The notes under the pieces: generated by a model
The model's database searches: none
What the model was told of the DNA's origin: nothing
Seen by the model: the letters and a program-made list of their open reading frames with translations, nothing else
Program-made: the position numbers and the translations under genes
Shown: piece after piece, positions 45,013-56,040 of the stretch
How positions within the stretch are numbered: position 1 is the first letter of the stretch
How the letters are laid out: every line of letters starts with the position of its first letter
Source: Dama dama
Taxonomy: Eukaryota; Chordata; Mammalia; Artiodactyla; Cervidae
Assembly (NCBI RefSeq): GCF_033118175.1
Contig: NC_083701.1
Coordinates: 67,107,001-67,171,000 of the forward strand
Direction of reading: 5' to 3'
DNA: 64,000 nucleotides

Positions 45013-46510
45013 ATATTGGCTTTTATGTGACACCTTGAGGATATAGTAAATGGTCTGCACCAGACCACAGTTGGTTAAGTCTCCCCAGACGACAGTACGG
45101 CACCCATCACCTCCAGCTTCTCCATGGCTCTCAGGGATCAACTAACTTCTCCTCAGTCCACTTTGTTTTGTTACATGTTTTTGATTATATGTATTTTTTC
45201 TTTTTAAAAAAAATCTCATTAAAGGAGATTTGGAAAATATAGGCAAATGTAGGGAAAAAAATCATGCTAAAACCTATGATTCAAATAGTTACTATCCACA
45301 TTTTGTATTTTCTTCCGACCTCTTTCTTTATGCATAGGCTTTTTACTTGTTTCTACTGCCTGTGCAGTGTTATTGGATTAGTCTAACATGCTGATGTGCA
45401 TTTTCTTAGGCTATTATTTCATTCATTTTGAAACTTTTATTGAGAATCTACTCTGTGTCTACACTGTACTAGTTGCTAGGATTCCAGAATGAATAAATGT
45501 GCTCCATGTCCTCCAAGAACTTATTCTTAGTGGTAAAATCATTTAAACAAACAAAAATCATCACAACTAAATATGCAATTAGAAAATGTGGTAACTGTTG
45601 CTTTAATAAGAATATAGATTCTGCTGCTCAGATGAAGATACAAAATAACACTGCTGTAAACAAAGTAGACATTTATTCTCCTTTCAAGTACCAGTTCAGG
45701 TATAAGCAATATAGGGTTGCATGGAGATTCCAGGATCCCAGACACCTAGGCTTTTTCAGTCTGGTTGTTCCATCATCCGAAGGGTACAGTTATCTCCATG
45801 TCCAAGATGACCTCTTGCTAGTCCACATGCCAGTCAGCAGTAAGAGTCAAAGGGGAAGGGGCACACACCCTTCTCTTTCAGGAGTTCCTTAATAATTTTT
45901 GTGCCATGGCATGTAACAATAGATGTGCTTCCTCAATGTTAAATAATATTTAGCAGTGAGTCTGATTTCAAGTGTCATAGTCATGATGAACATAAACAAT
46001 ATAAAAAACTATTTGTAATTTCATTTGGTGACAAGATCAAGGTTACTCCCAATACTTTTGCACTTCGTTGCCTATGTTCATAATTGAAACCATTGATAAA
46101 TTTTAGTTAGCAGTTAGTAAAACTAAAGATGTAGGTTTTTGGGGTTTTGTCCTACTCAAAGTTATAGACCACTATGAATTCTATCCACAGCTTCCTTGGG
46201 TTAAGAGCCCTCTGCTTTAAGGGTACAGCCTAGCATTTGTACATATCCCATCTACTCATATCCCATTGGTTAGAACATAATTTTCTACAACAAAAGCTGG
46301 AAATAGTCTTTATTCCTGCAGACATGTGCCCAGTTAGAAATCAGGGGTCCCATTATTATTGAAAATGAAGAAAATGAGTATTCCGAACCCCTAATTAAGA
46401 AGAACCATATACTATGAAAGAATTTAACTAGGAGCCTAACCTAGATTATGTGGTCAAGGAAAGTATCTCTGAGAAAGTGACAGTTAAACTGAGATCTGAA
46501 ATATAGTTAA
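45012..46510. other. Upstream flank, no gene recognised
   Basis: A chance frame of 131 codons at 45497-45892 has no recognisable domain. A short MIR/L2-like piece lies at about 45420-45540. Confidence 0.35.
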
Positions 46511-46514
46511 TGAT

Positions 46515-46950
46515 AATAACAATACCTATTACTTATTGAGTGCTTACCATATACTAGACATTCTTCTAGATATTTGTGCAATCTCACAACAGCCATATTC
46601 AGTTTAGGGTGACCATTCAGGTTTTGGGGAATGGCAGTCCACTCCAGTATCTTTGCCTGGAGAATTCTGTGGACAGAGGAACCTGGTGGGCTACAGTTCA
46701 TCGGGTTGCAAAAAGTTGAACACAACTGAGCTTGCACACACTTGATTCAGGATTTAGCTCTGAGAGTCCTGCATCCCAGGAAACCCCTTGGTTTGGGGCA
46801 TACTAGATGGTTGTCACTCTACTGGTACTCTTGTTATCATCCCCATTTTACAGAAAAGGAAACTAAGGCAAGAAAAGTTTGAACCATTTGCTAGAAATGG
46901 GCAGAGGCAGGATTTACACTTAGAAAGGTTACTCTAGAACTCACCTGCTT
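46515..46950 (-). repeat. MIR SINE split by a Bov-tA
   Basis: ttgagtgcttaccatatactag on the left and catccccattttacagaaaagg, then aatgggcagaggcaggattt on the right, are the two halves of one reverse-complement MIR. Bov-tA lies between them. Confidence 0.7.
46612..46740 (+). repeat. Bov-tA SINE (5'-truncated) in MIR
   Basis: gtccactccagtatctttgcctgg through tcatcgggttgcaaaaagttg. Confidence 0.85.
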
Positions 46951-46954
46951 AACT

Positions 46955-47345
46955 ACTCTATTGGTTTGCTCGGGCTGCCTAACAATATACCTCAGACAGG
47001 GTGGGCTTAAACAACAGAAATTTATTTTCTCAACTTGACGGAGGCTAGATATCCTAATCAAGGTACTAGCAGAGCTGATTTCTTCTGAGGGCTTTCTCCT
47101 TGGCTTCTGGATGGCCGCCTCCTTCCTGTGTCTTCACATGGTCTTCCCTCTGGGTGTGTCTGTGTCCTAATCTCATCTTTTGTAAGCGCACCAGTTATAT
47201 TAGGGCTCACCCTGATGATCTCATTTTACCTGGAATCACCTTGTTCAAGACCCTCTCTCTAAAAGCTGGATTCTGAAGTACTGGAGGTTTGGACTTCAAC
47301 ATATGAAGGTGAAGGTGGGAGGTCATAACTGAGCTGTAACAACTG
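46955..47345 (-). mobile_element. MLT1-type LTR (ERVL-MaLR)
   Basis: tattggtttgctcgggctgcc, gggcttaaacaacagaaattta, cacatggtcttccctctgggtg and gacttcaacatatgaa are reverse-complement features of the mammalian MLT1 LTR family. No internal retroviral coding sequence was seen. Confidence 0.75.
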
Positions 47346-47850
47346 CTATATTCTACCGCCAGGCAAAGAAGGAGGGGTGGGGTAGCATTCCATAAGGTGT
47401 AACTTCATGTCCAGGAGTCCTGAATCAGTAAAGCACACTCGAAGAACAGAGTGAATGCCTGTGTAGCTGGCACTTACTGAGTGTGCAGGAGGGTGGACCA
47501 TTTGAGACTGGAGAGGTGAGCAGGAGCCAAATGATGTGATGTTTTGTAAGCTAGGTTGAGAGTGGAGGATTTTATCTTAAGTGAACTGGGAAGCCATTTA
47601 AAGAATGACATAATGGAGCCATTTAAGGAAGGACAGGGAGTTGACATAATGGGACTTAGATTTTAAAAGACAACTCTGATGACTGTTTGGCGAATAGATT
47701 TGAAACAGTGGGATGGGTTAGGAGTTCATGGCTGCAAACTGGGCCAGAGCTGTTGGCGACTTAGACAGGTGTAGTAGTGGAAGTGGAGAAAAGTGGTGGA
47801 TGTCAGACATGAGGTGAAGATGGCACCATGGAACGAAGAAGGGGGCAGGA
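47346..47850. repeat. Ancient interspersed repeat of uncertain family (probable)
   Basis: ggattttatcttaagtgaactgggaagccattt, then aaagacaactctgatgactgtt, resembles a common old mammalian repeat, but I cannot name it safely. Confidence 0.35.
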
Positions 47851-50800
47851 GAAAGAACTGTCTGCTTCCTCCACCAGACAAAAGCCTCTTTGTACAGGTG
47901 TCAAAGGAGCCAGGTACCGTCCTCAGTCTGCACAGGTACATCACCAGAGACTGGCCTAGGACCACGCATGTTTACCTCCTCTGGAAAAGGACACTTGTGG
48001 AAAAGTCCACTATGGCGTTTCTGAGAATTAAAAAAAAAAAAAAAAGCCTCCCTAATTAAAGGACGCTGGGTCAAAGCAGAAACAAGGCTTCTGCGGATAT
48101 GTCTGGTGGTGAAAGTAAAGTCTAATGCTGTAAAGAACAATATTACATAAGAACCTGGAATGTTAGGTCTGTGAATCACGGTAAATTGGAAGTGGTCAAA
48201 CAGGAGATGGCAAGAGTGAACATCAACATTTTAGGAATCAGCAAACTAAAATGGACAGGAATGGGAGAATTTAATTTAGATGACCATTGTAGCTACTACT
48301 GTGGGCAAGAATCCCTTAGAAGAAATGGAGTAGCCATCATAGTCAACAAAAGAGTCCGAAATGCAGTACTTGGGTACAGTCTCAAAAATGACAGAATGAT
48401 CTCAGTTTGTTTCCAAAGCAAACCATTCATCATCACAGTTACCCAAGTGTATGCCCCAACCACTAATGTCAAAGAAGCTGAAGTTGACTGGTTCTATGGA
48501 GACCTACAAGATCTTCTAGAACTAACACCAAAAAAAAGATATCCCTTTCATTAGGGGACTGAAATCCAAAAGCGGGAAGTTAAGAGATATCTGGAGTAAC
48601 AGACAAGTTTGGCCTTGGAGTACAGAATGAAGCAGGGCAAAGGCTAACAGAGTTTTGCCAAGAGAACACACTGGTCATGGCAAACACCTTCTTCCAACAA
48701 CACAAGAGAAGACTCTACACGTGGACATCACCAGATGGTCAATATTGAAATCAGATTGATTATATTCTTTGCAACTGAAGATGGCAGAGCTCTATAAAGT
48801 TAGCAAAAACAAGACCAGGAGTTGACTGTGGCTCAGATCATGAGCTCCTTGTTGCCAAATTCAGGCATAAATTGAAGAAAGTAGGGAAAACCACTAAACC
48901 ATTCAGGTATGACCTAAATCAAATTCCTTATGATTGTATGGTGGAGATGACAAATAGATTCAAGGGATTAAATCTGGTAGCCAGAGTGCCTGAAGAACTA
49001 TGCATGGAGGTTTGAAATACTGTACAGGAGGTGGTGATCAAAACCATCCTGAAGAAAAGGAATTGCAGGAAGGCAAAATAGTTGTCTGAGGAGGCTGTAC
49101 AAATAGCTGAGAAAAGACAAGCAAAAGCAGAAGATACACCTAACTGAATGCAGAGGTTCAGAGAATAGTAAGGGGAGATAAGAAAGCCTTAAGTGAAGAA
49201 TGCAAAGAAAGAGGAAACAACAGAATGGGAAAGACCAGAGATCTCTTTGATAAAATTGGAGCTATCAAAGGAATATTTCATGCAAAGATGGGCACAATAA
49301 AGGACAGAGACTGTATGGACAGAGCGGAAGCAGAGGAGATTAAGAGAATACACAAAAGAATTATTCAAAAAAGGCCTTAATGACCCAGATAACCATGATG
49401 GTGTTGTCACTCACCTAGAGCCAGACATCTTGGAGTGTGAAGTCAAGTGGGCCTTAGGAAGCATTACTATGAACAAGGCTAGTGGAGGTGATGGAATTCC
49501 AGTTGAGCTATTTCAAATCCTAAAAGATGATGTTGTTAAAGTGCTGCACTCAATATGCCAGCAAATTTGGAAATTTTGGCAATGGCCACAGAACCGGAAA
49601 AGGTCAGCTTTCATTCCAAACCCAAAGAAAGACAATTCCAAAGAATGTTCAAACTACCATACAATTACTCTCATTTCACATGCTAGCAAGGTAATGCTCA
49701 AAATCCTTCAAGCTAGGCTTCAACAGTACATGGACTACATGAACCGAGAACTTCCAGATGTTCAAGCTGGATTTTAAAAAGGCAGAGGAACTAGAGATCA
49801 AATTGTCAACATCCATTGGATCATAGAAAAAGCAAGAGAGTTCCAGGAAAACATCTACTTCTGCTTCATTGACTATTCTAAAGCCTTTGACTCTATAGAT
49901 CACAACAAACTGTGGAAAATTCTTCAAGAGATGGGAAAACCAGACCACTTTACCAGCCTCCTGAGAAACCTGTATGCAGATCAAGAAGCAACTGTTAGAA
50001 CTGGATGTGGAACAATGGAATGGTTCCAAATTGGGAAAGGAGTGCGTCAAGGCTGTATATTGTCACTCTGCTTATTTAACTTATATGCAGAGTACATCAT
50101 GCGAAATGCTGGGCTGGATGAAGCAGAAGCTGAAATCAAGATTGCCAGGAGAAATATCAACAACCTCAGATATGCAGATTACATCCCTTAATGACATAAG
50201 GTGAAGAGGAACTAAACAGCCTCTTGATGAAGGTGAAAGGAGAGTGGAAAAGCTGTCTTGAAACTCAACATTCAAATAACTAAGGTCATGGCATATGGTC
50301 CCATCACTTCATGGCAAATAGATGGGAAAAAAGTGGAAACAATGACAGATTTTATTTTCTTGGGGTCCAAAATCACTGCAGACAGTGACTGCAGCCATGG
50401 AATTAAAAGACAGATGCTCCTTTGAAGAAAAGCTATGACAAATCTAGAGAGTGTATAAAAAGCAGAAATACTACTTTGCCAACAAAGGTCCATTTAGTCA
50501 AGGCTATGGTTTTTCCAGTAGTCATGTATGGATGTGAGAGCTGGACCGTAAAGAAGGTTGAGCACCAAAGAATTGATGCTTTTGAACTGTAGTGTTGAAG
50601 AAGACTCTTGAGAGTCTCTTGGACTGCAAGGAGATCCAACCAATCAATCCTAAAGGAGATCAGTCCTGAATATTCATTGGAGGGACTGATGTTGAAGCTG
50701 AAACTCCAATGCTTTGACCACCTGATGTGAAGAGCTGATTCATTGTAAAAAACCCTGATGCTGGGAAATATGGAAGGCAGGAGAAGAAGGGAATGACAGA

Positions 50801-50945
50801 GGATGAGATGGTTGGATGGCATCGCCAACTCGATGGACATGAGTTTGATCATACTCTGGGAGATCCTTAAGGACAGGGAGGCCTGGTGTGCTACAGTCCA
50901 TAGGATCACAGAGAGTCAGACACGACTTAGCAACTGGACAACAAT
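47850..50945 (+). mobile_element. Near full-length BovB (RTE) LINE, inactivated
   Basis: At about 3.1 kb it is close to the usual 3.2 kb. The apurinic-endonuclease part is readable at 48171-48554 (VNINILGISKLKWTG), the start of reverse transcriptase at 49430-49777 (NKASGGDGIPVELF) and more at 49931-50191 (KGVRQGCILS). The tail ends caggccacac-type sequence near 50930. The catalytic YADD is changed to YADY near 50170, and many stops and frameshifts separate the pieces. The 5' boundary is uncertain; an internal A16 at about 48030-48045 is unusual. Confidence 0.88.
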
Positions 50946-50949
50946 GATA

Positions 50950-52595
50950 AAAGGAGACATAAGGTGCAATGTACTACTTATGAAACATTCTTGCCAAAGA
51001 GATTTAACATGAATCTCTTTAAACTTCTAAATCCAATTTTGAAGTTTATAAGAAATGCAGAGATAAGAGGATCAATATAAATGACATCATGAGGAAGCAC
51101 ATCAGAATAATTCAAAAGAAAAACTCAGTGAAAAAACACATTGGGAGGACTCTGACAGCACGAACAGTGTAGGGGAGGCTTGCACTGACACGAAGCTCGA
51201 GTATGTCCAGTGCTTCAGTCACTGGGTTTGCCCAACTTCTTCAAGCACTACCATCAGTGTATTCAGAAAACAATAAAGGAGAAGGAGATTCCTATTGAAG
51301 GACTGGAGTTCAAGGGCCATGGCAAAGAAAAGCCTGAAAGCTCTTCTTGACCTTGACAGTCACCTTGAGAGTGGACTCCTCAAATCAGGAAATTGAGGTC
51401 TCTGGATCGTGTCAATTAAAACTGAAGATATCATTGATTTGGTGAATTTAGGAGGGAGGAGTTTCCTTTCCTCCTTGCTATTTTTTCTCTCATTTGTACA
51501 AGATGATGAACCGTCACTTTGCTTTGAGATTTCTGGCTTTGGCATCTCAGCAGGAACTCTGTGTTCTAAATAATGGGATTATTTGGGATTATGGTTGCAA
51601 TACTTGGTCTGGGATCAGTTTTAAATGTATCTTGTGTGAAAACATGCATAAGCTTGTCAGGATGACTAAGGCTGCCTGACATTGAGTCATTCTTTGAAGG
51701 ACATTTTGTCCACTCTGCTGGGGTTATCTGTTCATGGAAGCAACTAGTTAAGATCTCTTTTCTCTGAGGGAGCTAATATTCCAGAAAGGGTCCCCAGCAC
51801 AACAGTTCCAGTCAATGCATGGGAGCACAGTTTTATTTTTATATAGTCATTTTACTGTGATTGCTGGTGGACTGGGTTAGCCAAGAGGAAGATGGCTTTC
51901 AACAGTTCCCTGCCTTAACAAGTGGTGTCAGATTTCCTATTAAGACATGAAAGTTTCATGAATGCTGCAGTGAACACCATTTCAGAACGCATGGTGTAGT
52001 TCAGGAATTAAAATCCTTGGAGTGGCTCTGGAGGAAAATCCTAAATCCTAAATTACAAAGATTTACTGCTGCCAGCTTTCAACTTAAGTCAATGAATTAC
52101 ATCCACCTGTTTATGAGTATGATTAAATGGGGGGTGGGGAGAGAAAAGAGGTCACTTTACTTGCCTTATTTACTCACCCTGCCCTGTAATACCTGTAGTC
52201 ATGAAAATGGAATAAATGGTAACATTTAGTTTCTGTCATTAAAAAAAAGAAAAACAAATTGGGAGAATGTCCTAAATTTAAAAGGACCAAAGAAACAAAG
52301 CCAAGTGCCATATATGCAACTCGATTGGATTCTGGCTTGAATTACATAAGCTACAAAATACATTTTAGGGATAACTGAGGAAATTTGAAATTGGGACTGA
52401 ACATTCAGTGATGTTAAAGGATTAGTGTTAATTTTTCTTCAGTGTGAGACTGTAGTTCTACAGAAGACATCTTTATTCTTAGGAAATACACGCTGAATTA
52501 TGTAGGGGTGGAGTTGTGATATTTGCACCTGATTTTCAAATGACACAGGAAACAAAACATAAACATGTAGACATATATCAGTCACAGAGTGGAAG
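50950..52595 (+). mobile_element. Old L1M-type 3' end, split by the TRIAP1 retrocopy (probable)
   Basis: Sequence before 51132 and from 52257 on (aagccaagtgccatatatgc, gattggattctggcttg) resembles the variable L1M 3' UTR. The retrocopy lies between the halves. Confidence 0.4.
51148..52256 (+). pseudogene. TRIAP1: TRIAP1 processed retrocopy (start lost, internal deletion)
   Basis: Translation from 51160 gives TNSVGEACTDTKLEYVQCFSHW in one frame. After a frame change it continues FFKHYHQCIQKTIKEKEIPI to the C-terminus GHGKEKPESSS and TGA at 51348-51350. This matches TRIAP1, a small twin-CX9C protein of the mitochondrial intermembrane space that partners PRELID1 in phosphatidic-acid transfer. 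The start ATG is ACG, and roughly 13 codons around the second Cys pair are missing with a frameshift, so it cannot make the protein. Downstream is about 0.9 kb of presumed 3' UTR, AATAAA at 52211-52216 and an A-rich tail. Imperfect direct repeats aaaaacacattgggag (51132-51147) and aaaaacaaattgggag (about 52250-52265) flank it. It lies inside an older L1-like 3' end. Confidence 0.85.
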
Positions 52596-52630
52596 AGAGA
52601 GGTTAAGCAATTATGGCATGTGGCAAAATG

Positions 52631-52847
52631 TTTTGTCACTGTTGTTTATTCACTAAGTCATGTCCAACTCTTTTGCGACCCCATGGACTGTAGCCCACCA
52701 GGCTCCTACATCCATGGGATTTCCCAGGTAAGAATACTGGAGTGGGTTGCCATTTCTTTCTCCAAGGAATCTTCCCGACCCAGGGATCCAACCTGCATCT
52801 CCTGCATCGGCAGACAGATTCTTTACCACTGAGCTACCTGGAAAGCC
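52631..52847 (-). repeat. Bov-tA SINE
   Basis: A reverse-complement element from actaagtcatgtccaactc to the tRNA end ctgagctacctggaaagcc. It is flanked by tgtggcaaaatg (52619-52630) and tgtggcaaagtg (52848-52859). Confidence 0.9.
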
Positions 52848-52859
52848 TGTGGCAAAGTG

Positions 52860-53365
52860 CTATCAATAGTTAAATCTGGGTTTCACCACTCTCAACTTTT
52901 CAACAGGTTTACGGTTTTTCAATATAACACCTCTTCTTCCTTTGGATGGGTGGATGGGACACCTGTTACTGAAGCAACCACCTTTCAGCCATGAGGGAGA
53001 CTTGTCTGAGGATCAAGCTGAAATGCTGACACAGGTCCCTGCTGACATTAGGAAGTAGATGCATTTTCAGCCACTGGAGCTGCCCTTCTTCAGAAGTGTT
53101 CATTATGTGAAATAATCCATATTCTTTACTATTTAAACCATTTTGAATTGAGTCACTATCTCTAGTAAAAACAAACAGAAAAGAATCAAAATAGAGTATT
53201 CAAGGAGGCAGCAGGGAAGCCAGGAGACAGTGGTGTTACCAATATAAATTATTAATTCACATACAAGTTTTCCCTCTGCATTTTAAAATACTATAAGATG
53301 AATTTTCTCATATCATTATGATTTACTTATAAACATTTTTATTTAATATGTTTGAATAGGTAATC
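52860..53365. other. Upstream flank, no feature recognised
   Basis: AT-rich unique sequence. Confidence 0.35.
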
Positions 53366-53369
53366 TATT

Positions 53370-53865
53370 CCTGTGGTAGGTTAAATATGACCACAGATTC
53401 TTTGCAGCTATTCTCATCAAAAGATAGAGTCTGTTTCCCACCTCTTGAATCTGAGCTGTCTTTGATATTTGCTTTGACCAGCGGAAGGTAACAGAAGTGA
53501 CATTGTGCAAGTTCCAGAGCCTGCACTTCAGAAACCTTGCAGTTTCTGCTTTCCCCTCTTGAACAGTTCTCTGAGTCTGCCATTAAGGAAAGTGATTTAA
53601 CCTATTAGAGGATATGAAGTTACATGGAAGAAAACCGGACAGGAGAAGCCAAGACCACTGCCAGACATGTGAAAGAAGTCAGTTTGGACCTTTGTACCCA
53701 CTGGATCTCCCATCTGAATTCCACCATGTGACTGAGGCCAAGTAAACAAATTAAAGAACAACCCAGCCAACCCACAGAGCCAGGAGAAATAATAAATCAT
53801 TGTTGTTAAATCATCCAGTTTGGGGATGGTTTGTTATACAGCAGTTGATTACTAATGCAATTTCC
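53370..53865 (+). mobile_element. MLT1-related LTR, diverged
   Basis: The order agattctttgcagctattct, tttgctttgaccagcgg, actgccagacatgtgaaagaag, ttgttgttaaatcatccagtttgggg and ttgttatacagcagttgattac fits a MaLR LTR of MLT1 type. No coding part is attached. Confidence 0.65.
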
Positions 53866-53869
53866 AAGG

Positions 53870-54350
53870 TGCAAAAAAAATTTGAAGTACAAAAATACAC
53901 AAGTGAGGACTTGAGGTATTTGTACACCCAAGTTCAGAGCAGTGTTTTTCAAAATTTCCAAGCAACTCACATGATCATCGACTGATGAATGGATTGAAAA
54001 TGTGAGATATACATACAAGGTAATGTTATTCAGCCTTAGAAAGGAAGAGGGGACATTCTGACACATGCTGCAACATGGATGAACCATGAAGACATGGTGT
54101 TAAGTGAAATAAGCCAGTTCATGAAAGGACACTTATGACATGATTCCTCTTACATCAGGTACCTGGAGTCATCTGATTCATAGAGAGAGAAAGTAGAATG
54201 CAGAGGGAGGGATGGGGCCTTACTGTTTAATGAGAACAGAGTCTGTTTTGCAAAATGAAAAGAATTCCGGGGATGGATGGTGGCGAAGTTCTCAAAGCAG
54301 TGTGCATGTACTTAATGCTACAGACCTGTATGCTTGGAATGGTCAAGACG
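53870..54350 (+). mobile_element. Old L1 3' end
   Basis: atgttattcagccttagaaagg, gctgcaacatggatgaacc and tgttaagtgaaataagccag are diverged L1 ORF2-end features. Confidence 0.7.
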
Positions 54351-55470
54351 GTGGATCACAACTTTTTCCCAGTTTGTTTTTGGTTTTGACTTCCCTTGTG
54401 GAATCTTGCCATGTAGAAATTTTGTAATACATTTTTGTATAGTCACACATCAATATTTGCTTTTGTGGCTCTTTTTGTGTCATTATTAGAAAGGCCTTTC
54501 TGATTTAAAATTCTTTTGACTAATTTTTCTCCCTTGTTTTCTTCTAGTACTTTGGTTCCTTCTAAAGCACTTCTACAGGTCCTATATATACATATGTTTA
54601 TATTTATATTTGTATATATATTTATATATGTTATTTTTTTTTGGAGGGAGTAAGTATTACAAAGGCATGGATCCAACTTTTTTCCTTATACCTGTCTAGT
54701 TGTCTTACCATCATTTATTCAGTAGCCCATCTTTTCCTCCTTTCATTTGAAATGCTTCCTTTTCCACAGAATAAATTCATGTATGTGTTTTGTGTCTATA
54801 CTGTTCTGTTTGTCTCTATTAACATTCTAGTGCTACACTCTTTTAATCATTGAGGATTTAAAATAGTTTTCATATGTGTCTGGTACTGTTAGTCCTCATT
54901 GCTCTTATCTCTTCTCAGAGTTTTCCTGGCCATTCCTGTTTATTTTTTCATTCGACTTTTTGGATCAGTTTTTTTCTACTAAAAAGATTCTGAGGGTGTT
55001 TTTATTGGAATTATGTTAAATTTATAGCCAACATATATTTTCTCCAATTTTTGATTTTATAAATAATTCTTGGATAAGCCATTATAGTTGAATCTTTTCC
55101 CGTAGCTGTGATTATTGCCTCACGATAAATTCCTGTGAGCTTTTGAGATATTGGTCATTGCCAGAATTATTACCAAAGAAATTTTATACTCCTACAAACT
55201 GGATGAAAATGATAGATTTATTAAATTTAAAAAAAAAAAGCCTTGCTACTCTAATAGGCAAAAAGTAATATCTCAACTTTTATTTTTCTGATATCTGATT
55301 ATTAGACAGAACATTTTTTGTTTGCTTATCTATTTGTATTTAATTTTCAGTGATTCACTATTAGCATCATTACCCATTTTTGGTTAAAAAAATCTGGTAG
55401 CTTATTTCAAAATATTTTTTTTTCGTTATTTTATTTTATTTTTTTAAGAAGCATGTATTGAGCACTTTTG
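54351..55470 (-). mobile_element. AT-rich stretch, probably antisense L1 remnants
   Basis: Phrases such as ttctagtactttggttcc, ccaacttttttccttatacctgtctagttgtc and cattgaggatttaaaatag look like antisense old L1 ORF2. There is a TA-rich tract at about 54580-54640. Confidence 0.45.
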
Positions 55471-55795
55471 GATTTTTATTTATTTATTTTTGGCTGCACT
55501 GGGTCTTCGTTGCTGCACATGGGCTTTCTCTAGTTGCAGCGGGGGGGCCACCCTTCGTTTCAGTGCACGGGCTTCTCACTGCGCTGAGTTCTCCTGTTGC
55601 AGGGCATTGACTCGAGGCTTCTGCAGGCTTACTAGTTGCAGCTGGGAGACTCCAGAGCACAGGCTCAGCTGGTGTGGCGCACAGGCTTAGTAGCTCCACG
55701 GCGTGTGGGATCTTCCCGGACCAGGGGTCAAACCCGTGTCCCCTGCACTGGCAGGCGGATTCTTATCCACTGCGCCACCAGGGAAGTCCTCGTAT
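55471..55795 (-). repeat. CHR-2-type tRNA SINE (full length)
   Basis: tttatttttggctgcactgg, gggcttctcactgcgctgag, ggcttagtagctccacggc, and the tRNA end gccaccagggaagtcct. Confidence 0.88.
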
Positions 55796-55837
55796 CCATT
55801 TTAATGCTAATGGTCCTAATGTTTTTTGAGCTATATG

Positions 55838-56040
55838 TTGTTGTTCAGTCGCTCAGTCGTGTCCGACTCTTTGCGACCCCATGGACTACCGCACACCAGG
55901 CTTCCGTCTCCATCACCAACTCCCGGAGTTTACTCAAACTCATGTCCATCGAGTTGGTGATGCCATCCAACCATCTCATCCTCTGTCGTCCTCTTCTCCT
56001 CCTGCCTTCAACCCTTCCCAGCATCAGGGTCTTTTCTAAG
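55838..56040 (-). mobile_element. BovB 3' tail fragment
   Basis: gttcagtcgctcagtcgtgtccg, catgtccatcgagttggtg and agcatcagggtcttttctaa are the reverse-complement BovB 3' end. Confidence 0.88.

Noticed and set aside
45497..45892. 131-codon plus-strand frame as a gene upstream of NDUFAF6
   Set aside because: No recognisable domain and an AT-rich composition like the surrounding flank; it begins in a MIR/L2-like piece.
46955..47345. Intact endogenous retrovirus
   Set aside because: Only an MLT1-type solitary LTR is visible; no internal coding region or second LTR adjoins it.
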